Shown: positions 6,109 through 12,621 of the stretch, in pieces | Layout: the number at the start of each line of letters is the position of its first letter | Numbering within the stretch: position 1 is the stretch's first letter | NCBI GenBank assembly: GCA_937950415.1 | Contig: CALFDL010000169.1 | Span: 1-12,953 of the forward strand | Reading direction: 5' to 3' | Origin: an uncultured Collinsella sp. | Lineage (GTDB): Bacteria > Actinomycetota > Coriobacteriia > Coriobacteriales > Coriobacteriaceae | DNA length: 12,953 bases | The notes under the pieces: generated by a model | What the model saw: only the letters and a program-made list of their open reading frames with translations | Told to the model about the DNA's origin: nothing | Databases searched by the model: none | Translations under genes and position numbers: made by a program

Positions 6109-7581
6109 TTACTTAGCCTGCTTGTCAAGCTTGGGCTTCATGGCAATCAGGATCGCGGCGGCGACCACGGAGCCGATCACGATGTCCAGGCAGAACAGCG
6201 CGACGTTGTTCGTGGCCAGGGCGACGATAAAGCCACCGTGCGGAACGTAGCAGTCGATGCCCTGGAAGGCGGCGAGAGCGGCGCCCACGGCAGAGCCGAT
6301 GCAGATGCCGGGCAGGGTGTGGCCAAGATCCTTGACCGCGAAGGGAATAGCGCCCTCGGTAATACCGATGCAGCCCATGAACAGTGCGGAGATACCCATC
6401 TGGCGGTCAGCGTCATCGAACTTGTTCTTGGCGATGAGCGCGGCAAGACCGCAAGCGATCGGGGGAATGGCGACGGCGACGCGGAACATGCCGTTGGGGC
6501 CATAGATGCCGGAGGCCATAATGGCCATGGTAAAGGTCGAGGCGGTCTTGTTGATGGGGCCACCCATATCGAAGGCGGTCATAACGCCGATGACCAGGCC
6601 CAGGACGACGGCAGAGCCGCCCTGCAGGCTACCGAGCACGCTGGTGAGCCAGTCCATCACAAAGCCAAGCGGCGTGGCCAAGATGTAGATGTATGCCATG
6701 CCCAGGACGAGCGAGGTCAGAATCGGGATGATCAGGATCGGCATGATGGTCTGGATGGTGTTGTTGACCTTCCAGGTTTTCATCCAGCGGACAAAGTAGC
6801 CGCAGATGACAGCCATGATCATGGCGCCCAAGAAACCGGTCGAGACGCTGTTGCCGCTGGGAGTGACGACGGCATTGTTGACCAGATAGCCCAGGACAAA
6901 ACCGGGGGCAAGTGCGGGCTTGCCGGCCATCGAGTAGGCGATGTATGCCGCAAGCACCGGGATCATCATGGAGATACCGGCCATGCCGATGGTGTTAAGG
7001 CTCACCATCAGCGGGTTGGTGACCTCCATGCCGCTGGCGCCGGCGGTGCCGGATGCCAACGAGAATGCAAGGAACACGCCACCGATAACGACGATGGGGA
7101 TAAAATAGGAAACGCCGGTATTGAATGCATTGAGCAGCGTCTTGCCAGGATCGGCAAAGATGGACTGCTTGGACGCCGGTGTCGGGGCCTGCGGGGCAGC
7201 GGAGACGGCCTTCTTCTCTGCCTTGGCCTCGGCCTTGGGCGCGTCAACGGCGCCACCCGTCGCCTTGATGATCTCGACAGCCTGGTCGATGATCTTGACC
7301 GGATCGGCAATCACGTCGGAAGTGCCGACCTTCAGGAACTTGCCCTCGGCCATCTTCTGCTCAAAGCGATCTTCGTTCTCGACGCCCACATCGACGGACT
7401 CAAGGACCAGGTCGGCGGAGTCCACGTCTTCCTGCGTGAGCTCATTCTCGATGCCCAGACCACCCTGAGCCTCGACCTTGCACTCGATGCCACGAGCGGC
7501 GCATTCATCCTGAATCGCCTTCTGGGCCATATACGTGTGGGCGATTCCCACGGTACAGGCGGCAACGCCTACGATCTTCAT
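6109..7581 (-). CDS. PTS fructose-family transporter subunit EIIBC
   Basis: A 490-residue membrane permease that imports and phosphorylates a sugar. The EIIB domain (1-107) carries phospho-accepting Cys9 in CTVGIAHTYMA (9-19). A flexible Ala/Lys/Pro linker spans about 108-140, followed by a multi-helix EIIC domain (141-490). EIIC signatures of the fructose family are present: GVSYFIPIVVIGG (156-168), DMGGPINK (338-345), GITEGAIPF (406-414) and PHGG (447-450). There is no EIIA domain; a separate one is at the operon's end. The usual Pro after the active cysteine (CPTG or CPVG) is Thr here. The ATG at 7581 follows AGAGGGA and starts the EIIB domain exactly, although the frame stays open to 7683. 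No 1-phosphofructokinase is linked, so the sugar is probably not ordinary fructose. It is the first gene of the operon, and the substrate is unknown. Confidence 0.93.
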   Translation of the reverse strand: MKIVGVAACTVGIAHTYMAQKAIQDECAARGIECKVEAQGGLGIENELTQEDVDSADLVLESVDVGVENEDRFEQKMAEGKFLKVGTSDVIADPVKIIDQAVEIIKATGGAVDAPKAEAKAEKKAVSAAPQAPTPASKQSIFADPGKTLLNAFNTGVSYFIPIVVIGGVFLAFSLASGTAGASGMEVTNPLMVSLNTIGMAGISMMIPVLAAYIAYSMAGKPALAPGFVLGYLVNNAVVTPSGNSVSTGFLGAMIMAVICGYFVRWMKTWKVNNTIQTIMPILIIPILTSLVLGMAYIYILATPLGFVMDWLTSVLGSLQGGSAVVLGLVIGVMTAFDMGGPINKTASTFTMAIMASGIYGPNGMFRVAVAIPPIACGLAALIAKNKFDDADRQMGISALFMGCIGITEGAIPFAVKDLGHTLPGICIGSAVGAALAAFQGIDCYVPHGGFIVALATNNVALFCLDIVIGSVVAAAILIAMKPKLDKQAK

Positions 7582-7625
7582 TGCTTCCCTCTTTTCATAG
7601 AGTTGCGTGCGCAAGACACCGTTTG

Positions 7626-7637
7626 CGGAGGCCTCCG
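7626..7637. repeat. 12-bp perfect palindrome in the EIIBC leader
   Basis: CGGAGGCCTCCG is fully self-complementary and lies about 45 bp upstream of the EIIBC start, inside the presumed leader RNA. It could be a protein site or a small fold. Such a GC-rich palindrome could also occur by chance. Confidence 0.25.
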
Positions 7638-7681
7638 GAGCATCCCCTGCCGTTTGGACTTGCTGTCTTTTCGACAAGACC

Positions 7682-7711
7682 AATATAGGTGCTCACTTTT
7701 CTTAATGCCAG
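7682..7711 (-). promoter_or_regulatory. Candidate promoter of the PTS operon
   Basis: On the - strand, TATATT (plus positions 7682-7687) matches a -10 box at 5 of 6 positions. CTGGCA (7706-7711) matches TTGACA at 4 of 6, with an 18-bp spacer. Transcription would start near 7675, leaving a leader of roughly 95 nt. A weaker alternative overlaps the operator: TTGGTT (7769-7774) and CATAAC (7745-7750) with an 18-bp spacer. Confidence 0.5.
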
Positions 7712-7715
7712 CTCA

Positions 7716-7737
7716 TTTCGGTAAACGCGCAGGTCAG
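7716..7737. promoter_or_regulatory. Second, degenerate operator-like site
   Basis: TTTCGGTAAACGC at 7716-7728 matches 11 of 13 positions of one half and centre of the 7754-7775 palindrome read on its - strand (TTTGGTTAAACGC). The other half is poorly conserved. Its centre is 38 bp from that of the main site, and it directly abuts the candidate -35 box. Confidence 0.35.
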
Positions 7738-7753
7738 AGCGTTGGTTATGCTC

Positions 7754-7775
7754 TTTGGTTATGCGTTTAACCAAA
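7754..7775. promoter_or_regulatory. LacI-family operator palindrome
   Basis: Half-sites TTTGGTTA (7754-7761) and TAACCAAA (7768-7775) are perfect inverted copies around a 6-bp centre containing CG at 7764-7765. This is the usual layout of LacI/GalR-family operators. An extra direct half-site, TTGGTTATGC, occurs 13 bp earlier (7742-7751 and 7755-7764). It lies between the divergent PTS operon and the LacI-family gene, so it is the likely binding site for that regulator and could control both. Confidence 0.65.
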
Positions 7776-7903
7776 ATTGAATCCTGCGTTTTTAACCTCG
7801 ATTTAAAAAGTCAAGAAGTATTTGTTTTTCTCGGTGGACGGCAAATCCGTATGCCAGTCATGGATTTCGGCCACACGCATGCACCGCATTTGTTGCATAC
7901 TCT

Positions 7904-7923
7904 TAGGTGGCGGGACACACCTA
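7904..7923. promoter_or_regulatory. Small dyad upstream of the lacI-family gene
   Basis: TAGGTG (7904-7909) and CACCTA (7918-7923) are inverted copies around 8 bp, about 75 bp before the regulator's start. It may be an operator or a leader hairpin. No convincing promoter for the regulator was found in 7776-7995, and the rest of that stretch shows no feature I can support. Confidence 0.25.
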
Positions 7924-7995
7924 TCAGAGCTCACATCCCCACCGTGATCTAAAGCCATTATCTTGAGACATGTCAGCATGCCGGAAGGAGTCGCT

Positions 7996-9006
7996 GTGGC
8001 AAAACAGCGCGTTACGATTGCAGACGTCGCTCGCGAGGCAGGGACCTCAACGGCAAGCGTCTCGTACTACCTCAACGACAAACGGGATAAGCTCAGCGAG
8101 AAAACGCAGGCGAAGATTGCGCGCGTCATCAAGGAATTGGGATACGTTCCCAACGCTCAGGCACAGACGCTCACCGGCAAACAAACCCACGTCATCGCCA
8201 TTATCATTTTGGATAACACCAACAAGTGGGCAGGACTTGTCCTCAACGGCATGGAACAGGTCATGCTCCCTGCGGGCTACCAGACGGTCGTTTGCACGAG
8301 CAACTTCGATCCCGACACCGAGCTCATGTACGTCGAAAAGATGCTCTCGTTGGGCGTCGATGGCTTTATCATCCAGCCCACGGCAAACTTCAAAGCCGTC
8401 CACGACCGCATTAGGCGCGCCGGCAAGCCGGTCGTCTTCTTCGATGCGGCCATCTATAGCCCGGGCACCAGCTGGATCAAAACCAACCTCTACGACGGCG
8501 TGTACAACGCCACGCAGGCGCTTCTCGATGCCGGCTACGAAGATTTCTTTTCCATCGCCGCCAATATGACCGAAATGCGCACCCGCATGGAGCGTTTCCA
8601 GGGCTATGCCGAGGCGCTGGCCGCAAACGGGCAGCTCTACAAAGCCATCCCCATCGACCACAACAAGCCGTCAATCAGCGAACTCACCGAGTACTTTAAG
8701 TACAAGTTCAATCCCGCCAAACGCACGCTCATCTTCGTGCAAAACCAATGGGCACTTCCCCGCGTCTACAAGGCGCTTCAGCCTATGGCGCATCTGCTTC
8801 CGCAGCAGATTGGCCTTTTGGGACTCAACTGCGAAGACTGGACTAACCTCACCACGCCGACGGTCTCCACCATCATCGAGCCCGTCGACCAGGAAGGCCG
8901 CGAGGCGGCCGAGATGCTGCTCGCCTTACTTGACGGCAGCAGTGAACCCGGCGAGCAGCGCATCCTCGAGTGCAAGCTCAACTGGCTCGACTCCACCTCG
9001 ATCTAG
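7996..9006 (+). CDS. LacI/GalR-family transcriptional regulator
   Basis: A 336-residue DNA-binding regulator. The N-terminal helix-turn-helix is VTIADVAREAGTSTASVSYY (6-25). The hinge region around 50-60 (GYVPNAQAQTL) places Leu59 where the family inserts a leucine at the central CG of its operator. From about 65 to the end is a periplasmic-binding-protein-like effector domain. The GTG at 7996 is preferred because GGAAGGAG lies 5 nt before it and the protein then starts with MAKQRVTI. An ATG at 7978 and a TTG at 7963 are in frame but poorly placed. It is divergent from the PTS operon with an operator palindrome between them, so it most likely represses or activates that operon in response to the sugar or its phosphate (inference). 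Confidence 0.93.
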   Translation: MAKQRVTIADVAREAGTSTASVSYYLNDKRDKLSEKTQAKIARVIKELGYVPNAQAQTLTGKQTHVIAIIILDNTNKWAGLVLNGMEQVMLPAGYQTVVCTSNFDPDTELMYVEKMLSLGVDGFIIQPTANFKAVHDRIRRAGKPVVFFDAAIYSPGTSWIKTNLYDGVYNATQALLDAGYEDFFSIAANMTEMRTRMERFQGYAEALAANGQLYKAIPIDHNKPSISELTEYFKYKFNPAKRTLIFVQNQWALPRVYKALQPMAHLLPQQIGLLGLNCEDWTNLTTPTVSTIIEPVDQEGREAAEMLLALLDGSSEPGEQRILECKLNWLDSTSI

Positions 9007-9011
9007 ACCGC

Positions 9012-9040
9012 GGGACAAAGTAATCAGGAGCGTTTGTCCC
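9012..9040. repeat. Second GGGACAAA...TTTGTCCC dyad
   Basis: GGGACAAA (9012-9019) and TTTGTCCC (9033-9040) are perfect inverted copies around a 13-nt loop, 6 bp past the regulator's stop codon. The ends match the palindrome at 4604-4630. No T-run follows on the + strand, so terminator function is uncertain. Confidence 0.55.
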
Positions 9041-9083
9041 AAATCTTAAGTATTTGTTCGATCGAATGACCTGCGATGGCACC

Positions 9084-9092
9084 TGCTAGACT
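9084..9092 (+). promoter_or_regulatory. Candidate extended -10 promoter of the nuclease gene
   Basis: TGCTAGACT carries the TGn extension plus a TAGACT hexamer (4 of 6 to TATAAT), 34 bp before the nuclease ATG. There is no good -35 box, as extended -10 promoters allow. A 10-bp palindrome TTCGATCGAA (9057-9066) lies 17 bp upstream and could bind a regulator. Confidence 0.4.
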
Positions 9093-9125
9093 GGTAGATT
9101 CCCAACCGACTATCCAGGAGCCGCA

Positions 9126-10109
9126 ATGTCGCGCAAGTCCGCCTACAAGCAAGTACTTTCCATCGGCACCGCCGTGGTGCTGGGGTTTGCGCTGTTTACG
9201 GGATCGCTCGACGGCGCACCCAAACTGCTATCACCGCAAAGTGACGAGCAGGCGGCGGCTCTAGCCGAAAAGCAAAATGAAAGCCCTAGCCGCACCGAAG
9301 ACGAGGCCGATCTGGTCGCCCGACTCGAATCGGGGACGGCGAGCTCCGCGGACTCCGAAGGCGGCCCGGACGCCGGTGATGGCTCCGAGGCCACCACAAC
9401 CGACACCGGCGGCGACACCGACCCGAACGGCTCCGTCACCCCCATCGACGAGGTCGAAAACCCCGACCTCAACCGCGCACGCGGCGTATATCTCAGCAGC
9501 ATTCCCGACTACGCCGGCAACCCTTACGTTGCCTTGCGTGCCAACAGCATGCATCCGTTGGGCACGCCGTCGTTTACGCTCACCGAATACGAACGGGCGA
9601 CCGAAGAGGGCTGCTTTAAGAAGTTCTCCAAACTCGACAGCCTCGGTCGCACTCGCAAGGCGCTCGCCTGCGTGGGTCCCGAATCACTTGGCCAGGGCAA
9701 GCGCGGCGACATCTCGCGCATCCACCCCGCCGGCTGGCACCAGCAGCGTTACGACTTTATTCCGGGCGAGAGCCTCTACAACCGCTGCCACCTGGTCGCT
9801 TGGTCGCTCTGTGGCGAAAACGCCAACCGCAAGAACCTGCTCACCGGCACGCGCTATCTCAACGAAACCGGTATGTTGCCCTTTGAGGAGCAGATTCTCA
9901 ACTATATTCGCGACACAGGCAACCATGTGCTCTACCGCGTCACGCCCATGTACAACGAGGAAGAGCTCGTCTGCCGCGGCGTTCGTCTAGAGGCTCAATC
10001 TGTTGAGGATCACGGCAAGACGCTTTGCTTCCACGTGTACTGCTACAACCTGCAGCCGCACGTCATGATCGATTACGCAACCGGCAAAAACCAGGCCTCC
10101 GGAGAGTAG
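9126..10109 (+). CDS. Exported DNA/RNA non-specific endonuclease
   Basis: A 327-residue protein with a basic start and a hydrophobic segment (about 10-26) that acts as a signal peptide or membrane anchor. An acidic Asp/Glu/Ser/Thr/Gly-rich linker (about 36-112) follows, then a nuclease domain (about 117-320) of the beta-beta-alpha-metal fold. The catalytic motif is NRCH (219-222), the variant of DRGH that I recall in many Gram-positive secreted nucleases, with His222 as general base and Asn246 (TRYLNETG) a likely metal ligand. The stretch ENANRKNLLTGTRYLN followed by GNHVLYRVTPMY is characteristic. The ATG at 9126 follows CAGGAG. It probably degrades nucleic acids outside the cell for nutrition, uptake or biofilm breakdown (inference). 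Several cysteines (163, 182, 221, 229 and others) could form disulfides. It shows no link to the sugar operon. Confidence 0.88.
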   Translation: MSRKSAYKQVLSIGTAVVLGFALFTGSLDGAPKLLSPQSDEQAAALAEKQNESPSRTEDEADLVARLESGTASSADSEGGPDAGDGSEATTTDTGGDTDPNGSVTPIDEVENPDLNRARGVYLSSIPDYAGNPYVALRANSMHPLGTPSFTLTEYERATEEGCFKKFSKLDSLGRTRKALACVGPESLGQGKRGDISRIHPAGWHQQRYDFIPGESLYNRCHLVAWSLCGENANRKNLLTGTRYLNETGMLPFEEQILNYIRDTGNHVLYRVTPMYNEEELVCRGVRLEAQSVEDHGKTLCFHVYCYNLQPHVMIDYATGKNQASGE

Positions 10110-10166
10110 ACTCCACCGCCCACGAATCCAAAACGATCCGAGCCCTTCCGTCCCCAACAGCTCAAA

Positions 10167-10200
10167 ATGGGCCGCCCCGGCACTCGGCGGGACGGCCCAT
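10167..10200 (-). terminator. Terminator of the EF-G-like gene, possibly bidirectional
   Basis: Arms 10167-10179 and 10188-10200 pair at 12 of 13 positions around an 8-nt loop. The odd pair is a G-U wobble on the - strand but a C-A mismatch on the + strand, and TTTT ends the - strand hairpin. Both point to use by the - strand gene whose stop is at 10236. It may also help end the convergent nuclease transcript. Confidence 0.75.
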
Positions 10201-10235
10201 TGACCAGCATTTATACCATGCTAGACAGCCACACG

Positions 10236-12311
10236 CTACTTGGCGCGGCCCTCCTCATAGCGCTCAACCAGCTTGGCCTGAACGTCATAAGGCACCTGCT
10301 CATAGCCCGCGGGCTTCATGGTAAAGTCGCCCGTGCCGCGCGTGATAGAGCGCAGGCGCGTCGAATAATCCGTTAGTTCGGCGAGAGGCGCCTGTGCGAT
10401 AACCACGGTGTCGCCGCGCTCATCGGTCTCCATGCCCGTCACGCGACCGCGCGATGCCGAGATGTCGCCCATCACGGCGCCGGCATAGCTCTCGGGGATA
10501 GTCACCGTGATTTCCTCGATGGGCTCCAGCACCACCGGGTCGGCATCGGCGCATGCCTTGCGCAGGCCGATGCGTGCCGCCGCGCGGAACGCCATCTCGT
10601 TGGAGTCGACGCTGTGATACGAGCCGTCGTACACAGCCACGCGAATGCCCGTGAGCGGGTAGCCGGCAATGATGCCGTCCTTCATGGTCTCCTGGACACC
10701 CTTGTCCACCGCGGGAATCAGCGAGCGCGGAATACGGCCGCCCACGACCTCGTCCACAAACTCATAGCCATCGCTCGTGCCGTCGGGCCCGATGAGCGGC
10801 TCAACGCGCAGCCAGCAGTCGCCATACTGACCGGCACCGCCAGTCTGCTTCTTGTGGCGGCCCTGTGCGCTCGCCGTGCGGCGGATAGTCTCGCGATACG
10901 GAATGCGGATTGGCACGCTTTTGGCCACGACCTTGGTGCGATCCTCCAAACGGTTGAGCAGGACCGAAACCTGCGCCTCACCCACGGCGGAGATGATAGT
11001 CTGGCCGGTCTCCTCGTCACGATCGATGCTCATGGTCGGATCGGCCTTGCACGCCTTCTCGATAAACGTGTAGAGCTTCTCCTCGTCACCGCGGTTCTCG
11101 GCCTCGATGGCAATGCGGTACTGCGAGTTGGGGAACTTAAACGCCGCCGCCTCGACCTTACCGGTAATGGAGAGCGTGTCACCCGTCTCTGCCGCCAACT
11201 TGGGCGCCACGATAATGTCGCCGGCATAGGCGTGACCGACCTCGGTCATGTCGCGGCCGCACATCACATACAGATGAGCCAGACGATCGCTCTTGCGGGT
11301 ACGCGCGTTGACCAGCTCAAGGCCCGGCTCAAGCGTGCCCGTCAGCACCTTGATAAAGCTGATGCGGCCCTGCTGCGGATCGGCCAGGGTCTTAAACACA
11401 AAGGCCACCGGGCGGTCATCGTCGCTCGAAATCTTGAGCGAATCACCGTCGATGAGCGGCATCTCGCCATAGTCGGTCGGCGCCGGGAAGTATGTGGCGA
11501 TGTCGTCCATCAGCGAGTTAACGCCCTGCTCCTTAATGCAATCGCCCGCAAAGACCGGCACAAAGATGCGCTCGGCGATCGCCTTCGACAGCAGGCCTTC
11601 AAGCTCCTCCTGCGTCAGCGTCTCCTCGCCTTCCAAGTACTTCATCATCAGCTCGTCGTCAGCCTCGGCCACCAGTTCGCACAGATGGTCATGGGCCTCC
11701 TCAGCCTGGACACGATACTCCTCGGGAATCTCCGACTCAACGGCTTCGGTACCGTTGCAATGGCGCGCCTTCATGCGCACCAGGTCGATGATGCCGTCAA
11801 AGTCCTCGCCCTCGCCCCAGGGAAGGGTCACGGCGCCCAAGCGCGTGCCAAAGCGCTCCTGCAGCAGGTCCATTGTGGTCGTAAAGCTGGCCTCGGGGCG
11901 CGACAGACGGTTCACGAACACCGCACGCGCCAGACGCAGATCCTCCGCCGCATACCAAAGCTTGACGGTCGTAGGCTGCGGGCCGGCTTCGGCGTCGACC
12001 ACAAACAGAGCAGTCTCGCAGACGCTCATCGCGGCAAAGGCGTCGCCGATAAAATCGGGGTAGCACGGGGCATCGAGCACGTTGATGCGGGCGCCCTTCC
12101 AGTCGATCGGTGCGATGGTCGTCGAGATGGAAAATGCACGCTTGACCTCTTCGGGATCATAGTCGAGCGTGGGCTTGGTGCCGTCGTGGCCGCCCAGGCG
12201 GGCGGTCTTACCGGAAAGGTGGAGCATGGCCTCGGCGAGTGAAGTCTTGCCCACCCCGCCTTGGCCTACGAGCACCACGTTCCTTACATTGCCAGTCTTG
12301 GGAGCACCCAT
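10236..12311 (-). CDS. Elongation factor G-like GTPase (EF-G paralogue)
   Basis: A 691-residue protein with the full EF-G domain order. The G domain has the P-loop GQGGVGKTS (16-24), and domains II-V include GRHKKQTGGAGQYGD, GYEFVDEVVGG, YDGSYHSVDSNEMAF and a C-terminal MGDISASRGRV. It differs from translocase EF-G in key places. The P-loop is not GHIDAGKTT, switch I reads RAFSIS (58-63) in place of RGITIT, switch II is DAPCYPDF (80-87) in place of DTPGHVDF, and the guanine-recognition motif is NRLS (134-137) in place of NKMD. EF-G2-type paralogues share the Tyr and the ISTT-like switch; their role is unclear. The ATG at 12311 follows the strong AAGGAGG, so the open frame up to 12422 is not counted. 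It is not next to ribosomal protein or tuf genes, so the housekeeping fusA is presumably elsewhere. It does not look like a Tet(M)-type protection protein. Confidence 0.9.
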   Translation of the reverse strand: MGAPKTGNVRNVVLVGQGGVGKTSLAEAMLHLSGKTARLGGHDGTKPTLDYDPEEVKRAFSISTTIAPIDWKGARINVLDAPCYPDFIGDAFAAMSVCETALFVVDAEAGPQPTTVKLWYAAEDLRLARAVFVNRLSRPEASFTTTMDLLQERFGTRLGAVTLPWGEGEDFDGIIDLVRMKARHCNGTEAVESEIPEEYRVQAEEAHDHLCELVAEADDELMMKYLEGEETLTQEELEGLLSKAIAERIFVPVFAGDCIKEQGVNSLMDDIATYFPAPTDYGEMPLIDGDSLKISSDDDRPVAFVFKTLADPQQGRISFIKVLTGTLEPGLELVNARTRKSDRLAHLYVMCGRDMTEVGHAYAGDIIVAPKLAAETGDTLSITGKVEAAAFKFPNSQYRIAIEAENRGDEEKLYTFIEKACKADPTMSIDRDEETGQTIISAVGEAQVSVLLNRLEDRTKVVAKSVPIRIPYRETIRRTASAQGRHKKQTGGAGQYGDCWLRVEPLIGPDGTSDGYEFVDEVVGGRIPRSLIPAVDKGVQETMKDGIIAGYPLTGIRVAVYDGSYHSVDSNEMAFRAAARIGLRKACADADPVVLEPIEEITVTIPESYAGAVMGDISASRGRVTGMETDERGDTVVIAQAPLAELTDYSTRLRSITRGTGDFTMKPAGYEQVPYDVQAKLVERYEEGRAK

Positions 12312-12393
12312 GATGACCTCCTTGCAGGGCCGCGCGCAATGCGCGACGCCAACGGGGAGAGTTCGCGGTCGGTGCCGTCCCGGGAGCAGCATG

Positions 12394-12411
12394 GTCGGCA
12401 GCCGAGCCGAC
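12394..12411 (-). promoter_or_regulatory. Leader hairpin upstream of the EF-G-like gene
   Basis: GTCGGC (12394-12399) and GCCGAC (12406-12411) form a 6-bp stem with a 6-nt loop in the presumed 5' leader. Its role is unknown and it may be chance in GC-rich DNA. Apart from this, the candidate promoter and the terminator at 12555-12588, the 310-bp gap at 12312-12621 shows nothing I can support. Confidence 0.2.
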
Positions 12412-12485
12412 TCACCCTCCAAATGTCCTATGCCACCACCCTACCCTCACGGGTGACCGTCCATGCACACCTTTCGGCGCACGTA

Positions 12486-12514
12486 TGAATACAGGCGGTG
12501 AGAGGAAGAGACAA
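12486..12514 (-). promoter_or_regulatory. Candidate promoter of the EF-G-like gene
   Basis: On the - strand, TTGTCT (plus positions 12509-12514) and TATTCA (12486-12491) are separated by exactly 17 bp. They match the -35 and -10 consensus at 4 and 3 of 6 positions. A leader of about 170 nt would follow. The call is weak. Confidence 0.35.
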
Positions 12515-12554
12515 GCTTGTGAGGCGATTATTGAACCCCCATCGGCGCAAATAA

Positions 12555-12588
12555 AAGCCGCCGCAGACCATAAGACCTGCGGCGGCTT
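12555..12588 (-). terminator. Rho-independent terminator of the ABC transporter operon
   Basis: AAGCCGCCGCAG (12555-12566) and CTGCGGCGGCTT (12577-12588) form a perfect 12-bp stem with a 10-nt loop. On the - strand the stem ends in TT and is followed by TTATTTG, giving TTTTATTTG overall. It lies 33 bp past the stop of the ABC ATPase gene, a textbook terminator. Confidence 0.9.
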
Positions 12589-12621
12589 CGCCTCAATTAA
12601 TAGTTGAGTAGATATCTGAAC

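Noticed and set aside
1584..7581. Sulfosugar (sulfoquinovose) breakdown by transaldolase or transketolase
   Set aside because: No sulfoquinovosidase, isomerase, sulfolactaldehyde enzyme or sulfonate exporter is present, and uptake here is by a PTS.
1584..7581. Ordinary fructose (fruRKA-like) operon
   Set aside because: There is no 1-phosphofructokinase, and the enzyme genes present are not part of that route.
7755..7952. Small + strand open frame of 65 codons ahead of the lacI-family gene
   Set aside because: It overlaps the operator, lacks a Shine-Dalgarno site, and its product resembles nothing known.
12312..12422. N-terminal extension of 37 residues on the EF-G-like protein
   Set aside because: The strong AAGGAGG just before the ATG at 12311 and the start of the G domain there make the shorter form the right one.
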